Shown: positions 49,477 to 58,079 of the stretch, in pieces
How positions within the stretch are numbered: position 1 is the stretch's first letter
Layout of the letters: each line of letters begins with the position of its first letter
Source: Opitutaceae bacterium
GTDB lineage: Bacteria; Verrucomicrobiota; Verrucomicrobiia; Opitutales; Opitutaceae
Assembly (NCBI GenBank): GCA_027490995.1
Contig: JAIXWY010000011.1
Coordinates: 868,001-932,000, forward strand
Length of the DNA: 64,000 nt
Direction: 5' to 3'
The notes under the pieces: model-generated
What the model was told of the DNA's origin: nothing
The model's input: the letters and a program-made list of their open reading frames with translations, nothing else
Database searches by the model: none
Made by a program: the position numbers and the translations under genes

Positions 49477-49561
49477 TGGTGCTCAGGAAGGGACTCGAAC
49501 CCTTACGCCTTACGGCACACGCCCCTCAAACGTGTGTGTCTACCAATTCCACCACCTGAGC
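49477..49561 (-). tRNA. tRNA-Leu (anticodon GAG)
   Basis: 85 bases, reading from 49561: acceptor GCTCAGG pairs with CCTGAGC, D arm GTGG...CAC with the AATTGGTAGA loop, anticodon stem CACGT/GCGTG with loop TTGAGGG (anticodon GAG, reading CUC and CUU), a long variable arm (TG CCGTAAGGC GT) typical of a class II tRNA, and T arm AAGGG TTCGAGT CCCTT. The 3' CCA is encoded. Its closest look-alike is E. coli tRNA-Leu. Confidence 0.97.
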
Positions 49562-49680
49562 GACTCGAAAACCGAGGAAGGGCGACTAAGCGAAATCGGC
49601 TCGCGCGTGTAAAGCCTCATTTTCAGGGCCTCCAAGATCCGCTTTGACGTCTCCCTCCCCGCCGGGCGTCATCTCGTGCC

Positions 49681-50607
49681 GTGGCCCAGACGCTTGCGGA
49701 CATCACCCACGCGCTGCTCCGCTCCTACGAGCGGGATGGCGGCATCAATCATTTCGACGGCACCAATCTGCCGTCCGAGGAGTCGGTCAACCGGCTGTGC
49801 TCCGACTTCATGCGTCTGCTGTTTCCCGGGTTCTTCGACCAGGATCCACTCCGCAAGGATGCCGTCCCTGCGGCCACCGCCGAACGGATTAGTGACGTTC
49901 ACCGGCGTCTCGTCACCGAACTCGAAAAGTGCCTTCGGTTTTCTCGCCATGCCGACCCCGCCAGCGCCGCTGGGACGCTGGCGATGGCACTGCTCGGTGA
50001 ACTTCCGGACATCCGACGCGCCGTCCACACGGACGTCGTCGCGGCCTACGAGGGCGATCCGGCCGCTCGCAGCATTGAGGAGATCATTCTCTCCTACCCG
50101 TGCGTACTCGTGATCTCCCTGCAGCGCATCGCCCACGCACTCTACCGGCGCGAGGTCCCCCTGCTGCCGCGGATGATGACCGAGTACGCCCACGAACGCA
50201 CGGGTGCCGATATCCATCCCGGCGCGCAAATCGGTTCCCATTTCTTCATCGATCACTGCACCGGCGTCGTCATCGGCGAGACCGCCCGCATCGGCAACCA
50301 TGTGAAGATCTATCAGGGGGTCACCTTGGGCGCCAAGTCGTTCGTCACCGACGATCAGGGCCGCCCGGTCAAGGGGGTGAAGCGCCATCCCCAACTGGAG
50401 GACCATGTGGTTGTGTACCCCGGGGCCACCATCCTCGGGGGAGACACCGTGATCGGCCGCAATTCCGTTGTCGGCTCCAATGTTTGGCTGATGGAGTCCA
50501 TGCCGCCCAACACGATCGCCTACTATCAGGGCGACCAAGCGTCGATTATCCGCCCGCGCAAGAGTCGCGACGCCGCCGGTGAGGTCGCGCTCGATTGGGT
50601 GATCTGA
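49681..50607 (+). CDS. epsC: Serine O-acetyltransferase (EpsC/CysE type)
   Basis: 308 aa from a GTG at 49681. The C-terminal half is a left-handed beta-helix of hexapeptide repeats: GADIHPGAQIGSHFFIDHCTGVVIGETARIGNHVKIYQGVTLGA, with the catalytic His in DHCTGVVIGE and the substrate loop KRHPQLEDHVVVYPGATILGG. The long N-terminal helical domain and the KGVKRHP motif match the EpsC branch. It makes O-acetylserine, the first step of cysteine synthesis, with acetyl-CoA. No cysK is adjacent. Convergent with pyrD after a 190-base gap. Confidence 0.94.
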   Translation: MAQTLADITHALLRSYERDGGINHFDGTNLPSEESVNRLCSDFMRLLFPGFFDQDPLRKDAVPAATAERISDVHRRLVTELEKCLRFSRHADPASAAGTLAMALLGELPDIRRAVHTDVVAAYEGDPAARSIEEIILSYPCVLVISLQRIAHALYRREVPLLPRMMTEYAHERTGADIHPGAQIGSHFFIDHCTGVVIGETARIGNHVKIYQGVTLGAKSFVTDDQGRPVKGVKRHPQLEDHVVVYPGATILGGDTVIGRNSVVGSNVWLMESMPPNTIAYYQGDQASIIRPRKSRDAAGEVALDWVI

Positions 50608-50798
50608 CCCATTCCGGTCAACCCGGGCCAAAGATGGGGCGCCCCTCCGAGATCGTCGGCGGTGTCCCACCCGTTGGGCAACGCTTGGAACTTACCCGGA
50701 ACCTGATCGCACCAGGGCTCTGGCGCCGCGATCTCGGCTCTGAGCAGACACGCCTAGGCCACTTCGAGCCGTGACTCCGACTCTCGTCGCTAAGGGCG

Positions 50799-51863
50799 TC
50801 AGCGTCGATCGCGCTCCGCGAGCGCTCGGGCCAACTCTCCCGCCAAGCGGGGTCCGCGGAAGACCAGACCCGAATAGACCTGCACCAAGGTGGCGCCGGC
50901 ATCGAGCTTCTCCGCCGCGCTGGCGGGGTCGCTGACTCCGCCGACCGCGATGATGGGGAGGCGTCCGCGCGACTGCAGCGCGAGGTAACGCACGATCTCG
51001 GTCGAGCGCCGCCGCAACGGCGCACCACTGAGCCCGCCGGCTTCGTTGACCTGCGCGAAGCGACCCGGCCGAGCGAGGGTCGTGTTGGTGGCGATCAAGC
51101 CATCGAGGCCAAACTCCCCCACCGTCGCAAGGACGGCGTCGATCTGAGCCCACGACAAGTCCGGGGCAATCTTGAGCAGAATCGGCACGCGCCGCCCGCC
51201 CGGGCGCTCCGCCGCCGCACGGTTTGCGCCCGTGACCGCGGCCAGCAACTCGCGCAGCCGATCTTCGTCCTGCAGCTTGCGGAGATCCGGCGTGTTGGGA
51301 CTGGATACGTTGAGTACGAGGTAGTCCGCGAACGGCGCGAGGCGCTCAAAGCTCGCGAGGTAATCGGCCGGGGCCTGCTCGATCGCCGTGACCTTCGACT
51401 TCCCGAGGTTGATGCCCAGCGGGATGGAGCGCCGACCGCGCTGGGGCTGACCACCCAAGGTGCGGGCTACCGCCTCGGCACCCGCATTGTTGAAGCCCAT
51501 CCGGTTGATCACCGCCTCCTCGGCCGGAAACCGAAACATCCGCGGCGCCGGGTTCCCGGGCTGGGCCAGCGCCGTCACGGTGCCGATTTCCACGTGGCCG
51601 AAACCCAGCGCCGCTGCACCCGGCCAAGCCCGGGCATTCTTGTCGAAACCCGCGGCCAGGCCCACCCGATTGGGAAATTCCAGTCCAAAGACCCGGACCG
51701 GGGCGTAAAGATCGCGATCCAGCCGCGACACCCGCTCCGCCAGCGCCCGCACCGGCCCCAGCCGACCCAGCAGCGCCAGAGCCTCTACCCCCCACTCATG
51801 GGCACGCTCCGACTCAAGTTTAAACAGCAACGGTCGAAGCAGCTTTTCGTAGAAAAAATCCAT
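50799..51863 (-). CDS. pyrD: Dihydroorotate dehydrogenase, class 2 (quinone-linked)
   Basis: 354 aa from the ATG at 51863; a longer open frame extends to 52007 but has no family match. The N-terminal membrane-association helices (MDFFYEKLLRPLLFKLESERAHEWG) precede the FMN barrel: FPNRVGLAAGFDKNA, GFGHVEIGTVTALAQPGNP, LVLNVSSPNTPDLRKLQ (catalytic Ser), and IATNTTLARPG ... PIIAVGGVSDPASAAEKLDAGATLVQVYSGLV. It oxidises dihydroorotate to orotate with quinone at the inner membrane. Divergent from the acidic-tailed gene at 52010. Confidence 0.95.
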   Translation of the reverse strand: MDFFYEKLLRPLLFKLESERAHEWGVEALALLGRLGPVRALAERVSRLDRDLYAPVRVFGLEFPNRVGLAAGFDKNARAWPGAAALGFGHVEIGTVTALAQPGNPAPRMFRFPAEEAVINRMGFNNAGAEAVARTLGGQPQRGRRSIPLGINLGKSKVTAIEQAPADYLASFERLAPFADYLVLNVSSPNTPDLRKLQDEDRLRELLAAVTGANRAAAERPGGRRVPILLKIAPDLSWAQIDAVLATVGEFGLDGLIATNTTLARPGRFAQVNEAGGLSGAPLRRRSTEIVRYLALQSRGRLPIIAVGGVSDPASAAEKLDAGATLVQVYSGLVFRGPRLAGELARALAERDRR

Positions 51864-52009
51864 GCGAAAGTGGAGGCTAGGAACCCACCGGACCAAAAAC
51901 AAGCACCCCGGAATCCATCCGGCCCACAAAAAAAGCACTTTCCCGGTTTGACTCACAGCAAGCCCCGCGCTTTTGCTCCGGAAATTCCCCTCACTGCGGG
52001 ACCACACTC

Positions 52010-52819
52010 ATGGCAAAATCCTCTGGCATTCTCGACTGGTGCAACGTCCGACTCGGCGACGACCATAATTGGTGGGTCGATGAGGTCAGCGACCCCGTGC
52101 GCTGGGACGTCGACGGCCTGAGCATCATCGACCCTCGCCAGGTCGCCCACCTGATTGAATCCGTCGAGCCGCTCCGCGATTACGGCTTCGACCAGGACAT
52201 CATGGAGGCCGCCTTCATTCCCTTCCGCATCGATAAGGACCTCGGTAGCGGCAAGGTGCGGCTCAAGCGGGTCAAGGATTCGATCTTCGAGTCCGAAGAA
52301 AAGCTCTTCGCCCTGCCCGACATCGTCGACGAAGAAAATGGCCCGTTCGCCGATCTACTCGATCACCTTACGCGCTGCAGGGTGAAGATGCTTAACGACG
52401 TGTTCGACTTCGAGCAGAAGCTCAGCGTCGACGAGGTCGAAGACGAGATCCGCGAGGACCAGAACGCGGAATTCATGGAGGGCAAGGCCATCCACTCCTT
52501 CGAAGAACTGTGCGCAATCCTCGACTACGCCCCCGCCGGCTGGGAAGGCGAGGACGAGGGCGAGGAAAAGCCGAGCGTCGAAGAAGGCGACGGCGAGGAC
52601 TTGCCAGAAATCGACGAGGAAGACGAAAAGGCCCTCGAAGGGGACTCCTCGCTCAAGTGGGACGAGGACGAGGAGAAGGAAGAGGATGGAGACGGGGAAA
52701 AGAAGACCTCGTCGGACGACGAAGACGACGAGGACGACAAGGACGACGAAGACAAGGACGACGACGAAGACGACGAGGACAAGGACGACCGTCCGGCTCG
52801 TGGCCGTCGCCGGCGCTGA
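52010..52819 (+). CDS. Unknown protein with compact N-terminal domain and long acidic tail
   Basis: 269 aa; I do not recognise the family. Residues 1-~175 look globular: ILDWCNVRLGDDHNWWVDEV, VDGLSIIDPRQVAHLIESV, MEAAFIPFRIDKDLGSGKVRLKRVKDSI, and a helical FAL-PDIVDEENGPFADLLDHL. From about residue 180 to 260 the protein is almost entirely Glu, Asp and Lys, then ends in a basic RPARGRRRR. The DNA is correspondingly a purine-rich low-complexity run. Such tails occur in nucleic-acid or ribosome-linked chaperones and histone-like partners, but no function is claimed. Divergent from pyrD and convergent with hemB across a strong hairpin. Weak start signal; ATG at 52010. Confidence 0.75.
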   Translation: MAKSSGILDWCNVRLGDDHNWWVDEVSDPVRWDVDGLSIIDPRQVAHLIESVEPLRDYGFDQDIMEAAFIPFRIDKDLGSGKVRLKRVKDSIFESEEKLFALPDIVDEENGPFADLLDHLTRCRVKMLNDVFDFEQKLSVDEVEDEIREDQNAEFMEGKAIHSFEELCAILDYAPAGWEGEDEGEEKPSVEEGDGEDLPEIDEEDEKALEGDSSLKWDEDEEKEEDGDGEKKTSSDDEDDEDDKDDEDKDDDEDDEDKDDRPARGRRRR

Positions 52820-52843
52820 GACGTTCGCCTCGTCCGATCCGTT

Positions 52844-52871
52844 GCGCGACTCGATCAAATCCGAGTCGCGC
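52844..52871. terminator. Perfect hairpin between convergent genes
   Basis: gcgcgactcg (52844-52853) and cgagtcgcgc (52862-52871) form a 10-base-pair stem with loop atcaaatc, between the acidic-tailed gene and hemB. Neither side has a good T-run, so it could end both transcripts with help, or act as a 3'-end stabiliser. Confidence 0.6.
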
Positions 52872-52890
52872 CGCCTGCCTCATCCGGCCC

Positions 52891-53904
52891 TCAGAGGGAG
52901 AGCTCGATCGCCATTTCCTTGGCGAAGTAGGTCAGGATCATGTCCGCTCCGGCGCGCTTAATCGCAAGCAGAGACTCGCGGCGCGTCCGAGCGAGATCCA
53001 GCCAACCGCGCTCGGCTGCCGCCTGGAGTTGGGCGTATTCGCCGGATACCTGATAAGCCGCGACCGGACGCTGCGTGGCGTTACGGATCTCGCGAATGAT
53101 GTCGAGATAGGGTCCCGCAGGCTTGACCATCAGCACGTCCGCGCCCTCTGCCTCGTCCAACGCGGCCTCGATCAGTGCCTCGCGACGGTTGGCCGGGCTG
53201 ACTTGGTAGCCGCGCTTGTCGAGCGAGTGCGTCCCGGCCGCCTTGGCGCTGCCCACTGCGTCGCGGAAGGGGCCGTAGTACGCGGACGCAAACTTCGCGG
53301 AATAGGCCATGATCGCGGTATGCGTGCACCCGGCGGCATCCATGGCCCGGCGGATCGCCGCCACCCGCCCATCCATCATGTCGGAAGGAGCCACAAAGTC
53401 GACGCCCGCCTGGGCATGGAGGACCGCCATGCGGGCCAGGACGCCTACCGTCTCATCGTTCGCGACGGTTTCACCATCCGGCAGAAGAATGCCGTCGTGG
53501 CCATGCGTCGTATACGGATCGAGCGCGATGTCGGTCATCACACTGATCTGCGGGACGGCGGCCTTGACCGCGTGAACGGCGCGGATGATCAGCCCATTGG
53601 GATCTAGAGCCCGGGTTCCCCGCTCGTCCTTGAGACCGTCGGCCAGCTTCGGAAAGAGCGCCACCGCGGGGACGCCCAAGCCGGACAGCGTGCGGCATTC
53701 CGCGACCAAATCGGCGATGCTGAGCCGGGAGACCCCGGGCATCGACGGAATCGGCTCGGGAGCACCGTTGCCCTCCACCACGAACAGGGGCGCGATGAAA
53801 TCCGCCGGAGTGAGGATCGTCTCCTCGACCAGGCTGCGCAGGGCGCCGGTCCGACGGAGACGCCGGGGACGGTGGGTGAGATCGAGCTTGAAGTCGGCGC
53901 TCAT
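52891..53904 (-). CDS. hemB: Delta-aminolevulinic acid dehydratase (porphobilinogen synthase)
   Basis: 337 aa from the ATG at 53904 (a TTG seven codons earlier is open). The two Schiff-base lysines are seen in MAYSAKFASAYYGPFRDA and DVLMVKPAGPYLDI. The metal site reads DIALDPYTTHGHDG, with Asp instead of the Cys of zinc-type enzymes (DVCLCEYTxHGHCG), so this is the Mg/K-dependent class. It condenses two 5-aminolevulinates to porphobilinogen for haem and related tetrapyrroles. Convergent with the acidic-tailed gene; 255 bases separate its start from cysS. Confidence 0.96.
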   Translation of the reverse strand: MSADFKLDLTHRPRRLRRTGALRSLVEETILTPADFIAPLFVVEGNGAPEPIPSMPGVSRLSIADLVAECRTLSGLGVPAVALFPKLADGLKDERGTRALDPNGLIIRAVHAVKAAVPQISVMTDIALDPYTTHGHDGILLPDGETVANDETVGVLARMAVLHAQAGVDFVAPSDMMDGRVAAIRRAMDAAGCTHTAIMAYSAKFASAYYGPFRDAVGSAKAAGTHSLDKRGYQVSPANRREALIEAALDEAEGADVLMVKPAGPYLDIIREIRNATQRPVAAYQVSGEYAQLQAAAERGWLDLARTRRESLLAIKRAGADMILTYFAKEMAIELSL

Positions 53905-54159
53905 ATTCGCGTTGTTGCCAGCCAATCACGCCATGGCCCAGGTCGCCACACGTTTTTTCACGGACTGCCGCCCGCTCAAGGCGCGGCGAACGCCGTGCGC
54001 CGGCGCCTGATTTCGCGGCCACCTACCGGCTGCGCGGTCCTCCACGGTTGCCGGCTGGTTCGCTGCACTGCCACCCCGGGCGGAGGCTGGAAATTGTCGT
54101 TTCCCAACCGCCCCCTCCCCTGCTAGGTCTCCCCTCCCGCCTCTTTCACTTTCCCACGA

Positions 54160-55527
54160 ATGGCCCTTCGCCTCTACGATTCACTCCGGCGTGACGTGCG
54201 CCCGCTGACCGCCTCCCAGGCGGACGGGGTCTTCCGTTTCTACAACTGCGGACCGACCGTCTATGCCCCGGCGCACATCGGGAACTTCAGGACCTTCGTG
54301 GTCAACGACCTGATCCGTCGCCTAGCCGACCGGCAGTTTGGCCCCGGCCGAGTGAAGCACGTCCGTAACCTGACCGACGTCGACGACAAGACGATCCGCC
54401 GCGCCCGCGAGGAGCGCCGTCCGCTGGCGGACGTCACGCGGCAGTGGACGGAAAAGTTCCACCGCGACTGCGCCGCCCTGAACTGCCTTCCGCCCCACGT
54501 CGAGCCCACCGCGACCGGCCACATCCCCGAGCAGATCGACATGATCGCCGCGCTCGAACGCCGCGCGCACGCCTACCGGACGGAGGACGGCTCGGTGTAT
54601 TTCAAGGTGTCGTCGTTTAACGACTACGGCTCGCTCTCCCGGTTAAAGGAGCGCGAGCTGAAACTCGGGTCCGCGCTCAAAGCGACCACCGCCGACTCAG
54701 ACGAGAAAGAGGACGGCAGCGACTTCGCACTCTGGAAGGGCCACAAGCCCGATGACGGCGACGTGTTCTGGCCGAGCCCCTGGGGCCCCGGCCGCCCGGG
54801 CTGGCACATCGAGTGCAGCGCGATGAGCAAGAAGCATCTCGGCGACACCATCGACCTCCACACCGGTGGAGTCGACCTGCTCTTCCCGCATCACGAGAAC
54901 GAGATCGCCCAGAGCCAGTGCTGCAACCAGCAGCCCTTCTCCCTCCACTGGTACCACAGTGAGCACCTGCTCGTGGACGGGAAGAAGATGAGCAAGAGTC
55001 TGGGCAACCTCTACACCCTGGACGACCTGACCGCGAAGGGGTTTTCCCCCGTGGCAGTACGCTACGCCCTGCTCTCTGGCCATCCGCGCAAGCAGCTCAA
55101 TTTCACCCTCGAGTCCGTCCACGCGGCCGAGAAGGCACTCGGACACCTGCGCGCCTACGCCGCCAGCCTCCCCGCCACCGGCGGGGATCCGGCCACCCTT
55201 GCGCCGGTGATCGCCGCGCTGGAGGACGACCTCAACACCCCCGCTGCCCTCGGTGCCCTGTTCACCGTCGTCAACCGCGGCACCCATGGTGTCGATGCCG
55301 CCGGCTTCGCCGAGGTGATGGGACTTTTGGGCTTCGACCTGCGCACCACACCCACCGCTGCGCCAGAGGCGCCAGCGGCAGTCCGCGCGCTGGCCGACCA
55401 ACGCTGGGCCGCCAAGGCGGCTCGCGACTTCGCCCGCGCCGACGCTCTGCGCGCGGAAATCGCCCAAGCCGGCTGGACCATGCTCGACCGCAAGGACGGC
55501 TTTTCCCTCGAACCGAACAAACGCTGA
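54160..55527 (+). CDS. cysS: Cysteinyl-tRNA synthetase
   Basis: 455 aa, normal length. Zinc ligands are Cys in [17 protein letters not shown] (which also holds the class I HIGN motif), Cys in WHIECSAMS and His in LLFPHHENE; the KMSKS loop is [10 protein letters not shown]. The C-terminal anticodon-binding part ends with [12 protein letters not shown]. It charges tRNA-Cys. Followed after 19 bases by thrS on the same strand. Confidence 0.97.
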   Translation: MALRLYDSLRRDVRPLTASQADGVFRFYNCGPTVYAPAHIGNFRTFVVNDLIRRLADRQFGPGRVKHVRNLTDVDDKTIRRAREERRPLADVTRQWTEKFHRDCAALNCLPPHVEPTATGHIPEQIDMIAALERRAHAYRTEDGSVYFKVSSFNDYGSLSRLKERELKLGSALKATTADSDEKEDGSDFALWKGHKPDDGDVFWPSPWGPGRPGWHIECSAMSKKHLGDTIDLHTGGVDLLFPHHENEIAQSQCCNQQPFSLHWYHSEHLLVDGKKMSKSLGNLYTLDDLTAKGFSPVAVRYALLSGHPRKQLNFTLESVHAAEKALGHLRAYAASLPATGGDPATLAPVIAALEDDLNTPAALGALFTVVNRGTHGVDAAGFAEVMGLLGFDLRTTPTAAPEAPAAVRALADQRWAAKAARDFARADALRAEIAQAGWTMLDRKDGFSLEPNKR

Positions 55528-55546
55528 CCCCAACCTCCCCTTTCCC

Positions 55547-57457
55547 ATGCCGATGTCCCCCCTCGAGGAACTCCGCCACTCCGCCTCGCACATCCTCGCG
55601 ACGGCCCTGCTCCGTGTTTTCCCGGACGCCAAGCTGGACATCGGACCACCCACCGACACCGGCTTCTACTACGACGTCGACCTCGATCACAAGCTGACCC
55701 AGGACGACCTCACCCGCATCGAGGCGGAGATGAAAAAAGTCGTCGATGAGAACCAGCCCTTCACCCGCCGCGAGGTCTCGCGCGAGGAGGCCATCGATAT
55801 CATCCGCCAACGCGGCCAAGAGCGCTACAAGCTCGGCCGCCTCGCGGACATTCCGGAAGGCGAGAAAATCTCGTTCTACCAGAACGGCGAGTTCATGGAC
55901 CTGTGCGCCGGCACCCATGTGCGCTACTCGTCCAAGGTGAAGGCGTTCAAGCTGCTCTCCATCGCCGGCGCCTACCACCGCGGCGATGAGCGCAACAAGC
56001 AGTTGCAGCGCATCTACGGCACCGCGTTCCCGAACCGCGAGGAGCTCGAGCAGCACCTCGAACGGCTCGAGCAGGCCAAGGCTCGCGACCACCGCAAGCT
56101 CGGCAAGGACCTGCGCCTCTTCGTGATCGACGAGGATGTCGGCCAGGGACTGATCCTCTGGACGCCCAACGGCTCCATCATCCGCCAGGAACTCCAGACG
56201 TTCATCGGCGAGGAACTGCGCAAGCAGGGCTACCATCAGGTCTTCACGCCGCACATCGGAAAGCTCGAGCTCTACAAGACGTCCGGCCACTTTCCCTACT
56301 ACAAGGAATCGCAATTCACGCCCGTCGTGGAAAACGAGTCGCTCGCCGCGATCGTCCGTGAGGGCTGCTCCTGCGCCGACATGGTGGCGCGGCTCGACGG
56401 CGTCTCCGCCAAGCTGCGCGAAGACGTCAACCGCCGCGCTGGCCGCGAGATCATTCCGCAGGATCGGGTACTCGACGCAGATCGCCTACTCGACGGCTTC
56501 ATGCTGAAGCCGATGAACTGCCCTCACCACATCAAGATCTTCGCGTCACAGCCGCACAGCTACCGCGACCTCCCGGTGCGGCTGGCGGAATTCGGCACGG
56601 TCTATCGCTGGGAACAGAGTGGCGAACTCAACGGCATGACCCGCGTCCGCGGCTTTACGCAGGATGATGCGCATCTCTTCTGCACCGAGAGCCAGGTGCC
56701 CGCCGAGGTCCTCGGCTGCCTATCTCTGGTCAAGGTCGTGCTCACCACCCTCGGCATGAGCGATTACCGCGTGCGCGTCGGTCTCCGCGACCCCGATTCC
56801 AACAAGTACACCGGCACCGCCGAGAACTGGGATAAGGCCGAAGCCGCGTGCCGCGAGGCCGCCAAGACCCTGGGCGTGCCGTTCACCGAGGAACCGGGCG
56901 AGGCTGCCTTCTACGGACCGAAAATCGACTTCGTGGTAAAGGACGTGATCGGCCGCGAGTGGCAACTCGGCACCGTGCAGGTCGACTACAACCTGCCCGT
57001 CCGCTTCGATCTCTCCTACATCGGGCCCGACAACCAACCGCACCGCCCAGTCATGATCCACCGCGCCCCATTCGGTTCAATGGAGCGCTTCTGCGGCGTG
57101 CTCATCGAGCATTTCGGCGGCGACTTCCCTGCCTGGCTCGCCCCCGAGCAGGCGCGCATCGTGCCGATCAGCGACAAGGTCATCGACTACGCGCGCGATC
57201 TGCTGGCGCAGTTCAAAGCCGCTGGCATCCGCGCGTCGGTCGACGAGCACAGTGACAAACTCGGCGCCAAGGTCCGCCGCGCCGAACTCGACAAGGTGCC
57301 CTACACACTCGTCATCGGCGCCAAGGAAGCCGAGGCCGCCTCGGTCAGCGTCCGCTCCCGCGCTCGCGGCGATGAGGGCGTAAAGCCGGCCGCCGCGTTT
57401 CTCGAGGGCTTGGTCACGGAAATCCGTACCCGCGCCCTCCCCGCCAAGCGGGCATGA
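55547..57457 (+). CDS. thrS: Threonyl-tRNA synthetase without a TGS domain
   Basis: 636 aa. It begins directly at the editing domain: HSASH (H11, H15) equals the HxxxH of E. coli residues 73-77, so the ~60-residue N-terminal TGS domain is missing; cysS ends 19 bases upstream in another frame, so the missing part is not hidden upstream. Editing Cys120 is in MDLCAGTHV. The class II core has a ~52-residue insertion between SGHFPYYKE and KPMNCPHH (residues ~265-317: ...IVREGCSCADMVARL...), and the zinc motif reads CPHH instead of CPGH. Zinc Cys325 and the RVRGFTQDDAH and MIHRAPFGSMERF motifs are intact. It charges tRNA-Thr. A terminator-like hairpin follows the stop. Confidence 0.93.
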   Translation: MPMSPLEELRHSASHILATALLRVFPDAKLDIGPPTDTGFYYDVDLDHKLTQDDLTRIEAEMKKVVDENQPFTRREVSREEAIDIIRQRGQERYKLGRLADIPEGEKISFYQNGEFMDLCAGTHVRYSSKVKAFKLLSIAGAYHRGDERNKQLQRIYGTAFPNREELEQHLERLEQAKARDHRKLGKDLRLFVIDEDVGQGLILWTPNGSIIRQELQTFIGEELRKQGYHQVFTPHIGKLELYKTSGHFPYYKESQFTPVVENESLAAIVREGCSCADMVARLDGVSAKLREDVNRRAGREIIPQDRVLDADRLLDGFMLKPMNCPHHIKIFASQPHSYRDLPVRLAEFGTVYRWEQSGELNGMTRVRGFTQDDAHLFCTESQVPAEVLGCLSLVKVVLTTLGMSDYRVRVGLRDPDSNKYTGTAENWDKAEAACREAAKTLGVPFTEEPGEAAFYGPKIDFVVKDVIGREWQLGTVQVDYNLPVRFDLSYIGPDNQPHRPVMIHRAPFGSMERFCGVLIEHFGGDFPAWLAPEQARIVPISDKVIDYARDLLAQFKAAGIRASVDEHSDKLGAKVRRAELDKVPYTLVIGAKEAEAASVSVRSRARGDEGVKPAAAFLEGLVTEIRTRALPAKRA

Positions 57458-57481
57458 AAAAAGGCGACTCACGTCGCCTTT
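57458..57481. terminator. Bidirectional terminator between thrS and glnB
   Basis: aaaggcgac (57460-57468) pairs with gtcgccttt (57473-57481), loop tcac, directly after the thrS stop. On the minus strand it is followed by a six-T run, so it can end glnB transcription; on the plus strand the T-run is short. Confidence 0.75.
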
Positions 57482-57544
57482 CAAATCTGCTGATCCAAGC
57501 GCGCCGTGCTGGCGCACGCGCGCTAGGGAAACGCCTCGGGACGA

Positions 57545-57943
<399 letters not shown>

Positions 57944-58000
57944 CTAGTCGCGACTCTGTCTAGGGAAGCCCGGCCGGTTTCCCCCCATCCCACGAGCCGC

Positions 58001-58022
58001 GGGCACGGACATACCCGTGCCC
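58001..58022 (-). terminator. Hairpin downstream of aspS (outer)
   Basis: gggcacgg (58001-58008) pairs with ccgtgccc (58015-58022), loop acatac. It lies 57 bases after the aspS stop on the minus strand. The T-run is weak, so this is a candidate only. Confidence 0.45.
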
Positions 58023-58043
58023 AGTCCGATCAAAGTCCTGAGA

Positions 58044-58061
58044 GGCCCGTATCACCGGGCC
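58044..58061 (-). terminator. Hairpin downstream of aspS (inner)
   Basis: ggcccg (58044-58049) pairs with cgggcc (58056-58061), loop tatcac, 18 bases past the aspS stop; a second stem follows at 58001-58022. The pair may act together as the aspS terminator. Confidence 0.45.
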
Positions 58062-58079
58062 CATGAACTGACGCCGACC

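Noticed and set aside
49288-49647. A 119-codon plus-strand frame reading through the tRNA-Leu, with the stretch GRDSNPYALRHTPLKR
   Set aside because: This phrase is the antisense translation of a tRNA-Leu and is a well-known spurious protein; the tRNA explains the bases.
52510-52800. GA-rich tandem-like DNA as a possible repeat array
   Set aside because: It is the coding sequence of the acidic tail; codons vary (gac, gag, gaa, aag), so no fixed repeat unit.
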